Source: Carboxylicivirga litoralis (lineage in GTDB: Bacteria; Bacteroidota; Bacteroidia; Bacteroidales; Marinilabiliaceae). From it: DNA of 64,000 nucleotides. Position 1 is the stretch's first letter. Each line of letters opens with the position of its first letter. Below the pieces are notes generated by a model. That model was not told the origin of the DNA, ran no database searches, and saw nothing but the letters and a program-made list of their open reading frames with translations. The position numbers were made by a program, and so were the translations under genes. Shown piece by piece: positions 46,201-53,872 of the stretch. The stretch spans positions 177,258-241,257 of the forward strand of contig NZ_JAFMVC010000006.1 in assembly GCF_025499605.1 (NCBI RefSeq), read 5' to 3'.

Positions 46201-46847
46201 TCGCGCAGCAGGAATTGCAACTGAAAGCTGATTTGGGTAATGCGGGCAGCTTGCAACAAAAAATCGCAACAGACATTAAAAATAAAGAGAAGCAAAAGGA
46301 GAAAGTTCAAGCCATTGAGAAACAACAAAAGAATTTTCAGCGCTGGGATGAATTAAGCAGCTTGATTGGAGATGCAACGGGCAATAAATTTTCAAGGTTT
46401 GCGCAAGAGTTGACTTTAAAGCAAGTGCTTCAATTAGCGAATAACCATTTGAAACTGTTGAGCGATCGGTACAAAGTGAAACACGTTAAAAACGATACGA
46501 CCGATGAGTTGTTTGTGGTTGATATGTATCATGGCAATGCCGAGCGTTCGGTTAAAACCCTGTCAGGTGGTGAAAGCTTTTTGGTTAGTTTGTCATTGGC
46601 ATTAGGATTATCTGATTTGGCAGGACAAAACACGGTCATTGGTAGCTTGTTTATCGATGAAGGCTTTGGAACCCTCGACCAAAATACGCTGGATGTGGCA
46701 TTGTCGGCATTGGAGAAACTGCAGAACGAAACCAATCGAACAATTGGTATTATTAGTCATGTACCTGCCCTTAAGGAACGTGTGACAACTCAAATCGAAT
46801 TGAAAAAAGATGCCTCTGGTTATAGTAGCATTGAAGTGAAGAACTAA
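43287..46847 (+). CDS. sbcC: exonuclease subunit SbcC (Rad50-like ATPase)
   Basis: A 1186-residue SMC-like ATPase. Walker A is GPTGAGKSTILDA (about residue 38). Long coiled coils cover about 190-1000. The zinc hook is CPLC (Cys600, Cys603) in DEACPLCGSHQHPY. The ABC signature is LSGGESF (about 1092) and Walker B is LFIDEGFGTLD (about 1121). The Lys/Glu/Gln-rich coiled coil explains a long open frame on the other strand. It forms the SbcCD complex with the preceding gene for DNA hairpin and end cleavage. It is last in the plus-strand series; no clear terminator hairpin is visible after the stop. Confidence 0.96.
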   Translation: MQLLQLRIKNLNSLKGEHLIDFEKGPIGNTGLFAITGPTGAGKSTILDAITLALYNQTPRSGSVSKNDIARLGSIITRNTDEAWAQLDYRVKNITYRSQWGISRNRNGNLRDYTLVLSKQEDDGQFVSMADKRNEVPKENAKLIGLNFDQFLRSILLSQGDFARFLKSNANERGELLEKITGTEIYRQLGRACYERRGKEVKELEYLKIQLEGIEILSEEQRQAAENELETLKKCNKKREDDLGKFRKQLQKIQEYNQLTASIEEKKKHLAQLNNELEAFKTKQISLEKHQEIVPLKAEILAVEQREKNIKEKQKEKTDKSIKLHSEKEIQDATKVQLKSLKLESDVFDKKQQETQLLIKQVRVLDSEIQVVQNSYQSLEKQNKTIGQQIDELHLEIKKQETLLSSKEKEITSITTFLEKNSRIANAGDQLPLLEQQLQTITHRAELVNNSINSVESAQTRTALQETSEEAVRLTLVQKVVEQSERFIQDQKNILPKELPGIETLKEDAKKLQQKSQAFERMLDVCREKQRVWAEKESLTKELDISSNNIAIKEKELNKIGQALEINQKRLDELNARHERELLEAKYEDARRLLKPDEACPLCGSHQHPYIDNYQSTKSETDEALKKTNAQHRELQNKEKLFGEQLSVLKTTVVNYTKQLAVCDNKLGDYTNLIQQVIDNYSLGLNEVTEEIVKDSRESHLNDFKKLEQQITTIERLEKAIARNKEYTMLANDLKALVKLQNQVTDKLAGFGFNAGMPLSESIENLRKSYSLYAKKKEQLQLEEKELSAQSTAWKEKGKQLQEHIQNFARQSNELNEVKQVLVKQKDKRHKLFGDRVPEEVEQALNKQQSQLDEARKLLEVNLEKSTVLFKTLEERLFDLEKELKEEQQNLLQQSHQLNEKLKQRGLASIKDVLSLLLTDDEARRIQQQQEAFVKTSTELNHSLKEQNEKLSQIKAAVENNRLTEPELKELIAQQELQLKADLGNAGSLQQKIATDIKNKEKQKEKVQAIEKQQKNFQRWDELSSLIGDATGNKFSRFAQELTLKQVLQLANNHLKLLSDRYKVKHVKNDTTDELFVVDMYHGNAERSVKTLSGGESFLVSLSLALGLSDLAGQNTVIGSLFIDEGFGTLDQNTLDVALSALEKLQNETNRTIGIISHVPALKERVTTQIELKKDASGYSSIEVKN

Positions 46848-47351
46848 TATTACTCACCGAATAATGATAATAACACAAGCATTTATGATTATCGACCATT
46901 TAACTGACAACATAAGGGTTAATAAACATTTCTAACAAAGGCAGCCGGTTTTTGTAAGCGATTCCACTCTCAATCGTTTGCTATTTCACGATCAAGGATT
47001 ATATGTCGCAGTATATGAAATAAGTACTTCTTTACCTGTTTCATTCGTCATAATATTATGGTCTTTAATCATAATTATTTTGGCATTAGTGGCGATAAAT
47101 CTATTTTCGCCGCATTATTATTAAGAGCAGGTTATTTGGGGAAGATAATCGGTTTGGATATAAAACTCATTGGGATTAGCGGTATAAAAACATCCTATTA
47201 AGTGATGGTCGGTTTCACAACCGGTAACATGCAGTAGAAATACTAATGAGTGTGCTATGCCGTTAATCTCCCAGAGTCATCTAAATGTTTGTCTTGCCTG
47301 ATAGAAATGGAACTATCTAAAATTGATATACATGCAAAACAAACAAATCAA
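46848..47351. other. gene-free 500-base stretch before yfiR
   Basis: AT-rich intergenic DNA holding the candidate promoter at 47079-47109. An in-frame extension of the YfiR frame to 47250 lacks a signal-peptide-like start and lies within the predicted leader. Nothing else is recognised; the leader of about 240 bases is unusually long. Confidence 0.5.
47079..47109 (+). promoter_or_regulatory. candidate promoter of the yfiR/TonB-receptor pair
   Basis: TTTG (47079-47082), 19 bases, TATTTTCG (47102-47109), one mismatch from TAnnTTTG. The -7 octamer is the same as that upstream of the barrel gene at 12657. Confidence 0.4.
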
Positions 47352-47864
47352 ATGAAGAAAACAATTCTGTTACTGTGCGTCCTGTGCTTGGGCGCAATGA
47401 TGAGTGAGATGAAAGGGCAGACTGCCACTTTCAAAGCACTTTTCCTGTACAACTTTACCAAAAACATTGAATGGCCTGCTTCTGCAGTTGGTAGCGAGTT
47501 AGTTATTACGGTTTTGGGTGATGATGAAATTAGTGCCGAACTGGAAAAGATTGCAAAAGTTAAAAAAGCAGGTAATAAAAGCATTAAGGTTGTTACCGCG
47601 AGAAGCGTAAAAGACATTGCTGATACGCACATGGTGTTTTTAGGGAGTGCAAAAAGTTCGTTGATGAACACTTTAAGTCACGAAAATGAAGGCAAGCCTG
47701 TTTTGTTGGTGGCCGACAAAGGTGGCCTATGTAAACAAGGAGCGGGCATTTCATTTTTGACTGTAGGAGGTAAATTGCGCTACGAAATTTGCCCATCTAT
47801 TATCGAAAGCCATAACCTAAAGGTGACACAAAAAGTACTCAGTTTGGGTATGCAAGTGCAATAA
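47352..47864 (+). CDS. YfiR family periplasmic protein (DUF4154)
   Basis: A 170-residue protein from MKKTILLLCVLCLGAMMSEMKG, a signal peptide. The family core is visible: KALFLYNFTKNIEWPA, LVITVLGDDEISAEL, DTHMVFLGSAKSS, KPVLLVADKGG, GAGISFLTVGGKLRYEICPSI and the C-terminal SHNLKVTQKVLSLGM. In gamma-proteobacteria YfiR restrains the diguanylate cyclase YfiN; here no GGDEF gene is near. Instead a TonB receptor follows after 21 bases, an arrangement found in other Bacteroidota loci, so it may act in a receptor-linked sensing or adhesion system. Confidence 0.88.
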   Translation: MKKTILLLCVLCLGAMMSEMKGQTATFKALFLYNFTKNIEWPASAVGSELVITVLGDDEISAELEKIAKVKKAGNKSIKVVTARSVKDIADTHMVFLGSAKSSLMNTLSHENEGKPVLLVADKGGLCKQGAGISFLTVGGKLRYEICPSIIESHNLKVTQKVLSLGMQVQ

Positions 47865-47885
47865 CAACGTTTTAAAGTCGAAAAA

Positions 47886-50360
47886 ATGTTAAGAATTAAA
47901 TATATCACAGTTTTATTGGTTTCACTTTTCTTAGGCATAAATACGATGGCTCAGGAAGGTGAAAAATCTTTAACGAAAGAGAAGATTTTATCGATGACGA
48001 CAGAGGAGTTAAGTGCTTTGGATCTTGACGACCTGATGGCAGCCATTGATATTGTTGGCGTTTCATCGCTTGAAGAATTATATGAATTACTATTGAATAA
48101 GGATGTCACTTCTGCATCAAAGTCAGAAGAAAGTCTGTTCGATTCACCATTGTCAACAACCGTTTTGTCGCACGAGCAGATTATTGCATCGGGAGCTACA
48201 TCAATCGAAGAAGCATTACGCCTGGTGCCTGGTGTTATTGTACGCGAGAAAACGAATGGCAACTACGATGTGCACATTCGTGGTAACGATAACTTACCGG
48301 CTAAAAACATGCTTTTGTATTCCGAAAATATGAATACGCTGGTAATGATTAACGGCCGTCCGGTATTTAACTACTCGCATGGTGGCACATTATGGGAAAC
48401 GCTTCCGGTAAGTTTCGAGGACATCGATCGAATCGAGGTAGTGCGTGGCCCAGCCAGTGCACTGTATGGCCCTAATGCCTTGTCGGGCGTAATCAATATC
48501 ATCACCCAGAATATTACAAAAGAGTCGCCTCTTGTATCGGGTAATGTGCAAGCTGGTACATTAAACACCTACCTGGGAGATGTGGCATTTCGCAAAAAAA
48601 TAAGCGATAAATTCAATATCGGTTTAACCGGGAACTTCGAAACCCGCGATCGTGAACGTGAAGAGCTTCTCATCTATGACAGAGGCGGAGCTCAGTATTC
48701 TTTAGATGGTAATCCGGTTGATCCTGGCTATTTTACTCGTGATGAAATTAACCGCATGCAAAATGGCACATTGCCATTATGGCCTCCATACGATGTAAAA
48801 GGTGAAACCTATGATATTTATAAGTCATTCCCTGATCCTGATCAGGCAAAGGAGCGTATGGGGGTAAATGCCTATCTGGATTTTATGCCAAACGAGAATA
48901 CGACCATCAACCTGATGGCTGGACATCAACAATCACAGGCTGTTACTTCAAGTATGGGTGATGTACCAACACCATATACCACAAAAGTTGCAGCTACATC
49001 ATATGTTGATTTAAGAGCGAACTATAAAGGACTGAGTCTTCAGGCCAACTATAATGGCGGAACCATCGATTATATGGCCGGCAACGAGGGCTTCGAGTTG
49101 GATAATGAACAGTTCAATATTCAGGCCGAGTATGATTGGAATTTGGGTAAAGTAAGCATCCGTCCTGGTGTTAGCTACCAGTCGATGTCTTATGATGATT
49201 CAAAACACATTGCCAAAGTGGGTAATGGTTATCTAAATGAAGAGCAAACCATCAATATCTTTGCCGGTAGTGCTCGCTTCGATTACCGCCCAACTGATAA
49301 GCTGCGTTTAGTGGCTGCTTTGCGCGCTGAGCAGTACAACAACCCTGATGATATTTATGCTTCATGGCAGTTTGTAGGTTCGTACAAGCTAAATGACAAT
49401 AATATTATCCGTGCCGTTTATTCACGTGCTAACCAGTCATCATTCCTGGTTAATACGTATTCTAACTACACCTGGAATATTGTCAACATGCCTTATCCTC
49501 GTGTGATGCAGTTCGATGGAAACAAAAGCCATGATTTAAAAACCATGGACATGATTGAATTGGGCTATCGTACACGTCCCACAAAAAACTTATTGATTGA
49601 TTTTGAAGCATTCTACAATGTATCTGAAGGCTTTGGTGCCTTGATGCCAGTTTATACCAATTTGGCAATTAAAAACCCGCTAGCAATTTTAACACAAGGA
49701 GCACAGCCATTAGTTCTTCCCGATTCAGTAAATATTCAGTATACTAATTTAGATTTGAAATCGAAGCAATTGGGAGCAAGCATTAATATTGACTGGGTTA
49801 TTAATGCAAAATTGGTTGCCAATGCGCATTTCACTGTTCAGCAAACGAAGCTGGATAATTATATGCCTTATAACCGGAATGAGCTGATTGGCTTTTTAGC
49901 TGCTGGAGCATCCGCCAATACCGAACAAACAGATGCTGCCACTTTGAAACTACAGCAATTGGGTTACGGTCTGGCTACTGGTGCTATTACCCCTGCCGAT
50001 GTGCCGTCGCAGATTTTCTATGCAGAATCATCAACCTGGCCAACAGATACCAAAGACGATTACGAGCATAAATCAACACCATCCTACTTCGGTGGTTTCT
50101 CATTAACCTATCGCCCAATTAAGAAGCTGGAGATTTTCCCACAAGCATACTTCTACGGCGAGCAAACCTACGAGGGGCAATACAGCACCGAAAACATTGC
50201 TGGCAAGTTCTTATTAAACACCAAAGTATCATATAAAGCCAATGATAACTTAACCTTCTTTGTTAACGGACGCAATATCCTTAACATGAAAGACAGAGAG
50301 TTTGCTTATATGGATGAAATTCCGGGCATGGTGCTCGGCGGACTAAACTTTAAATTCTAA
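47886..50360 (+). CDS. TonB-dependent receptor
   Basis: An 824-residue outer-membrane receptor. The signal peptide ends near LFLGINTMA-Q. An acidic helical segment (about 25-75, ILSMTTEELSALDLDDLMAAIDIVGVSS) replaces the usual carboxypeptidase-like domain. The plug covers about 88-205 (TTVLSHEQIIASGATSIEEALRLVPGVIV, HIRGNDN, IEVVRGPASALYGPNALSGVINIIT). The barrel ends in GGLNFKF. The plug is of the classical siderophore/vitamin type, not SusC. Ligand unknown. Partner of the YfiR-family gene upstream; a terminator follows. Confidence 0.92.
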   Translation: MLRIKYITVLLVSLFLGINTMAQEGEKSLTKEKILSMTTEELSALDLDDLMAAIDIVGVSSLEELYELLLNKDVTSASKSEESLFDSPLSTTVLSHEQIIASGATSIEEALRLVPGVIVREKTNGNYDVHIRGNDNLPAKNMLLYSENMNTLVMINGRPVFNYSHGGTLWETLPVSFEDIDRIEVVRGPASALYGPNALSGVINIITQNITKESPLVSGNVQAGTLNTYLGDVAFRKKISDKFNIGLTGNFETRDREREELLIYDRGGAQYSLDGNPVDPGYFTRDEINRMQNGTLPLWPPYDVKGETYDIYKSFPDPDQAKERMGVNAYLDFMPNENTTINLMAGHQQSQAVTSSMGDVPTPYTTKVAATSYVDLRANYKGLSLQANYNGGTIDYMAGNEGFELDNEQFNIQAEYDWNLGKVSIRPGVSYQSMSYDDSKHIAKVGNGYLNEEQTINIFAGSARFDYRPTDKLRLVAALRAEQYNNPDDIYASWQFVGSYKLNDNNIIRAVYSRANQSSFLVNTYSNYTWNIVNMPYPRVMQFDGNKSHDLKTMDMIELGYRTRPTKNLLIDFEAFYNVSEGFGALMPVYTNLAIKNPLAILTQGAQPLVLPDSVNIQYTNLDLKSKQLGASINIDWVINAKLVANAHFTVQQTKLDNYMPYNRNELIGFLAAGASANTEQTDAATLKLQQLGYGLATGAITPADVPSQIFYAESSTWPTDTKDDYEHKSTPSYFGGFSLTYRPIKKLEIFPQAYFYGEQTYEGQYSTENIAGKFLLNTKVSYKANDNLTFFVNGRNILNMKDREFAYMDEIPGMVLGGLNFKF

Positions 50361-50407
50361 CGAGAATTTAAACCTGTGAAATTCAGGACACACACATCTT
50401 AATGTTG

Positions 50408-50438
50408 AAGCCATCCCGTTTTTCGGGGTGGCTTTTTA
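50408..50438 (+). terminator. terminator of the TonB receptor gene
   Basis: AAGCCATCCCG (50408-50418) and CGGGGTGGCTT (50424-50434), then a T-run; one G-T pair. The arms resemble the terminators at 13217 and 16255. Confidence 0.8.
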
Positions 50439-50479
50439 AGTAAAAATATATTCGATTTTTGATTAGAGAGCACCGTGCA

Positions 50480-50677
50480 TTATTGAAAAGGATTGGTTTC
50501 AAAAGGATTACTGGTGAGTTGAGTATTGTCAACTTGGGCTGCACCTTTGGGCTTTCCACCAGGTCCCCAGCCACCACCCTGGCCATTGCCACCGCCTAAA
50601 ACAGTACTCATTAATATTAACGATGTACTGGTGTCAATCTTAACCTCTGATAAAATTGGTTTGTTATATTTCCTCAT
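50480..50677 (-). CDS. small Gly-rich protein of unknown function
   Basis: A 65-residue ORF from the ATG at 50677; a TTG 15 codons upstream is less likely. It opens MRKYNKPILSEVKIDTSTSLILMSTVLGGG. The rest is Gly/Gln/Pro-rich and ends SNPFETNPFQ. The plan (a short basic start with KYxKP, a beta-like segment, a Gly linker and an NPF-type end) is shared by many short orphan proteins in Bacteroidota, which supports a real gene. No family can be named and no function is proposed. No clear promoter box was found upstream. Confidence 0.5.
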   Translation of the reverse strand: MRKYNKPILSEVKIDTSTSLILMSTVLGGGNGQGGGWGPGGKPKGAAQVDNTQLTSNPFETNPFQ

Positions 50678-50937
50678 CCACAAAAAAGTAATCCCCACGG
50701 CTTTGTAAAGCCTTTCTCTCAAATGCTCAATATAATATTCAATACTTTGGAACTAGGTTGCTAGAAGTCAGATACGTGATAACTCACTAATAGTTACATA
50801 ACTGACAGGTATCAGGGTTTATTGGGTAAAGATAAGGTCATCATTTATCGTTCATGAGATATTGAAGCTATAAGTGCTTATATCAAAAACAATTAAAGGT
50901 TAACACAAAAAAACTTCCCTACTTTTCAAATTTCAAC

Positions 50938-50945
50938 TATTTTTG
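50938..50945 (+). promoter_or_regulatory. -7 box of glyS
   Basis: TATTTTTG, an exact TAnnTTTG match, 31 bases before the ATG; no -33 TTG at the usual spacing. Confidence 0.4.
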
Positions 50946-50976
50946 TGCTTCCGATTAAAAATCATAACAATATAAT

Positions 50977-52527
50977 ATGGCACAAGAGGACGTTTTTAAA
51001 AAGCTGGTGGCTCACTGTAAAGAGTACGGTTTTGTTTTTCAATCGAGCGAAATCTATGATGGATTAGGCGCTGTGTATGATTATGCGCAAAATGGAGTTG
51101 AGCTCAAAAATAACATTAAGAAATACTGGTGGGATGCCATGGTGTTGTTGCACGAAAATGTGGTGGGTATCGACTCGGCTATTTTTATGCACCCAACAAC
51201 CTGGAAGGCTTCGGGCCATGTGGATGCCTTTAACGATCCTTTGATTGATAACAAAGACAGTAAAAAACGTTATCGCGCCGATGTGTTGATCGAGGACTTG
51301 ATTCAGAAGTTCGAAGAGAAAATCAATAAGGAAGTTAAGAAGGCTGAGAAACGTTTTGGTGAGAGCTTTGATAAAGCACAATTTCTGGAAACCAATCCTC
51401 GTGTTCTTTCTAATCAAAAGAAAATTGATGAAGTGCACGCTCGATTTGCCAAGGCCTTAAACGATAACGACCTGGAAGATTTGCGTCAGATTATTGTTGA
51501 TTACGAAATTGCCTGCCCTATTTCAGGCACTAAAAACTGGACCGATGTACGTCAGTTTAACCTGATGTTCTCAACCGAAATGGGTTCAACAGCCGATGGT
51601 GCTCAAACCATCTACTTGCGACCAGAAACAGCACAGGGTATTTTTGTGAACTACCTCAACGTGCAAAAGACAGGTCGTATGAAGCTGCCATTTGGTATCG
51701 CTCAAATTGGTAAAGCTTTCCGTAACGAGATTGTGGCGCGCCAGTTCATTTTCCGTATGCGTGAGTTCGAACAGATGGAAATGCAATTCTTTGTGCGTCC
51801 GGGTGAAGAGATGAAGTGGTTCGACTACTGGAAAGATGCCCGTTTGCGCTGGCATAAGTCGTTGGGTATGGGTGAAGAAAAGTACCGTTATCATGATCAT
51901 GAGAAGTTGGCTCACTACGCCAATGCCGCTACCGATATCGAATTCAAGATGCCATTTGGATTTAAAGAAGTGGAAGGTATCCACTCGCGTACCGACTTCG
52001 ATTTATCGCAGCATCAGGAGTTCTCGGGCAAGAAAATTCAATACTTCGACCCTGAGTTAAACAAGAGCTATGTACCTTACGTGGTAGAGACATCTATTGG
52101 TGTGGATCGCATGTTCTTAAGCATTATGGCCGGTGCTTATAATGAGGAAGAAATAGAAGGAAAAGACGGCAAAAAAGAAACCCGTGTGGTATTGAACCTG
52201 CCTCCGGTATTAGCTCCAATTAAGCTGGCCGTGATGCCATTGGTAAAAAAAGATGGTCTGCCTGAAAAAGCCCGTGCTATTATTGATGAGCTGAAGTTCG
52301 ATTTCAATTGTCAGTACGATGAAAAAGACAGCATTGGTAAGCGTTACCGCCGTCAGGATGCCATTGGTACGCCTTTCTGTGTAACGGTAGACCACCAGGC
52401 TTTAGAAGATGATACCGTAACTATTCGTTACCGCGACACCATGGAACAGGAGCGCGTGAAGATTTCAGATCTTCAGGGTATTATCAGCAAAAAAGTAAGT
52501 ATGCGCGAAGCCTTTAAGAATTTGTAA
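50977..52527 (+). CDS. glyS: glycine--tRNA ligase (dimeric, class IIa type)
   Basis: A 516-residue alpha2-type glycyl-tRNA synthetase, the single-chain form found in Bacteroidota and eukaryotes rather than the alpha/beta heterotetramer. Motifs: EYGFVFQSSEIYDGLGAVYDY at the start, MHPTTWKASGH, motif 2 GKAFRNEIVARQFIFRMREFEQMEMQFF, YLRPETAQGIFVNY, and motif 3 SIGVDRMFL. The C-terminal anticodon-binding domain covers about 410-505 (PIKLAVMPLVKKDGL ... TVTIRYRDTMEQERV). It is a single gene with its own promoter and a strong terminator. Confidence 0.97.
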   Translation: MAQEDVFKKLVAHCKEYGFVFQSSEIYDGLGAVYDYAQNGVELKNNIKKYWWDAMVLLHENVVGIDSAIFMHPTTWKASGHVDAFNDPLIDNKDSKKRYRADVLIEDLIQKFEEKINKEVKKAEKRFGESFDKAQFLETNPRVLSNQKKIDEVHARFAKALNDNDLEDLRQIIVDYEIACPISGTKNWTDVRQFNLMFSTEMGSTADGAQTIYLRPETAQGIFVNYLNVQKTGRMKLPFGIAQIGKAFRNEIVARQFIFRMREFEQMEMQFFVRPGEEMKWFDYWKDARLRWHKSLGMGEEKYRYHDHEKLAHYANAATDIEFKMPFGFKEVEGIHSRTDFDLSQHQEFSGKKIQYFDPELNKSYVPYVVETSIGVDRMFLSIMAGAYNEEEIEGKDGKKETRVVLNLPPVLAPIKLAVMPLVKKDGLPEKARAIIDELKFDFNCQYDEKDSIGKRYRRQDAIGTPFCVTVDHQALEDDTVTIRYRDTMEQERVKISDLQGIISKKVSMREAFKNL

Positions 52528-52567
52528 GATTAAGAGTCGTTTTCAATAAGTCGACTTCTAAAATATT

Positions 52568-52602
52568 AAAACCCGGTGGAATGAGTTCACCGGGTTTTTT
52601 TT
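52568..52602 (+). terminator. terminator of glyS
   Basis: AAAACCCGGTG (52568-52578) and CACCGGGTTTT (from 52588), a perfect 11-bp stem ending in eight T. Confidence 0.93.
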
Positions 52603-52673
52603 ATGTCTTTTATTTTAGGCCAATGGTAAAAACCACATTTGACATGAAAAAAGAGGGTATCCGAAAATAAAGA

Positions 52674-52789
52674 TTCACGCAAAGACCGCTAAGATTTTCG
52701 CAATGGTCGCAAAATTTAAACTGTTATTTTTCAATACTATGCGTTCTTTGCGATTTTCTTGCTTTGCGCACTTTGCGAGAAATATTCGT
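52674..52789. repeat. dispersed hairpin repeat (CGCAAAG type)
   Basis: CACGCAAAGACCGCTAAG (from 52676) pairs imperfectly with CTTGCTTTGCGCACTTTGCG (ending 52788), with CGCAAAAT/ATTTTCG words inside. Together with the glyS terminator it fills the 305-base gap at 52528-52832. Confidence 0.55.
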
Positions 52790-52832
52790 GTTTTTACACA
52801 GCCTCTTTAATTTTCGTTTCTGTATTTGAAGC

Positions 52833-53441
52833 CTATTTCAAATGCTTCTTATACATAAACTGAGCGTATTCCTTAGCAGCCTTAGCAAAGGCCTCCTGGA
52901 TACGATAACCTGCATCAAAATCGTAACCTGCCGCTCCTGTACCCGGGCTGGCGATAATTTCTAATTTGTGTAAAATCACATCAGGCTTAGCCGTTTCATA
53001 AATAGTGATGATGTGGTTGGTTTTTGCTGGCTTTCTCATCACACCAACGTTAAAACCTGGCTCGATAAAAGGTGTATTAACACAAATGGTGTATTTAGCC
53101 GTTTCGCTGTTTGCCACTACTTTTGAGCCAAAAAGCTTATCGCCGTGAATGTTGAATAGCTCTATAAACTTAGGTGGGTATCTGTCTTCCTGGTCCTTTT
53201 CCCATTTAACGGCCCATTCATCTCCAGTGCCAGCTTCTTTCTCGTTGCGTTCAGCCGTCTCGCGCTCAATGTAATCAGCTTCACTCATTTTACCAACCTT
53301 CAAATCATCATAAGTAAATATGATGTTTATGTTTTGGTCGCCCTTAATACAATCCGGCTTTCCGTCCAGGGTTTTTAATTTTTGCGCATAGCCTGCTCCT
53401 GCAATTAAACAAGCTGTTAAAAGCAATAGAATTTTTTTCAT
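52833..53441 (-). CDS. secreted protein of unknown family
   Basis: A 202-residue protein with a signal peptide (MKKILLLLTACLIAGAGYA-Q). The mature part opens KLKTLDGKPDCIKGDQNINIIFTYDDLKVGKMSEADYI, has an acidic/Lys-rich helix (ETAERNEKEAGTGDEWAVKWEKDQEDRYP), then predicted beta-strands (YTICVNTPFIEPGFNVG, NHIITIYETA, VILHKLEII) and a C-terminal helix (QEAFAKAAKEYAQFMYKKHLK). Two Cys remain in the mature protein. I do not recognise the family. It is a single gene flanked by hairpin repeats on both sides. Confidence 0.78.
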   Translation of the reverse strand: MKKILLLLTACLIAGAGYAQKLKTLDGKPDCIKGDQNINIIFTYDDLKVGKMSEADYIERETAERNEKEAGTGDEWAVKWEKDQEDRYPPKFIELFNIHGDKLFGSKVVANSETAKYTICVNTPFIEPGFNVGVMRKPAKTNHIITIYETAKPDVILHKLEIIASPGTGAAGYDFDAGYRIQEAFAKAAKEYAQFMYKKHLK

Positions 53442-53669
53442 TTATTACGTTTTAAAGTGTTAGTCCGGCAAATATATGATTACACCAACAAGTGAACACA
53501 TAAATTACATGTGTTTATAAAATATTTTGATAAGAGGCATGAAAGTAATGTTTGATTGACCTTCCTTGACAACTGAAAATCTATATTGCTGTCAGGTGAA
53601 GCAGAGATTGTATTTCCGTTATTCATCCTTAGGAACCGCTTCGTAACAGCTTCGGGGCATGGTCGTCCT

Positions 53670-53690
53670 AACCTCGCTCCCAGCGAGGTT
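53670..53690. repeat. short perfect hairpin in a 430-base gene-free gap
   Basis: AACCTCGCT, three C, then AGCGAGGTT. It lies away from both neighbouring gene ends and has no T-run, so it is not a clear terminator. The 53442-53752 stretch holds nothing else I can name. Confidence 0.45.
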
Positions 53691-53752
53691 GATCCCAAAG
53701 AAGGGGCTTAGCTGATAGCTTGTTGGTAGGTTTTATTACGTATGGCATATCT

Positions 53753-53809
53753 ACCACAAAGGCACGAAGAACACGAAGAAATACTTTGTCAACTTTGTGC
53801 CTTTGTGGT
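53753..53809. repeat. dispersed hairpin repeat (ACCACAAAGGCAC type)
   Basis: ACCACAAAGGCACGAAG (53753-53769) and CTTTGTGCCTTTGTGGT (53793-53809) pair over 17 positions with one mismatch; the loop contains AACACGAAG. It is the clearest copy of this family in the window. Confidence 0.75.
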
Positions 53810-53872
53810 TTAATCTTTTAATAAGGAGCGTATCTTTATTAACAGCTTATTTAAGCTACGAAAGTCGTTCTA

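Noticed and set aside
45593..46276. 227-codon open frame on the minus strand inside sbcC
   Set aside because: It is antisense to the Lys/Glu/Gln-rich coiled coil; the Ser/Phe/Cys-rich translation is what the reverse complement of such codons gives. No start signal or family.
47250..47351. Upstream in-frame extension of YfiR
   Set aside because: Would put 34 hydrophilic residues in front of a normal signal peptide.
53480..53698. 72-codon minus-strand frame in the gap between two genes
   Set aside because: Overlaps a perfect hairpin, has no domain, signal peptide or promoter, and its composition is not coding-like.
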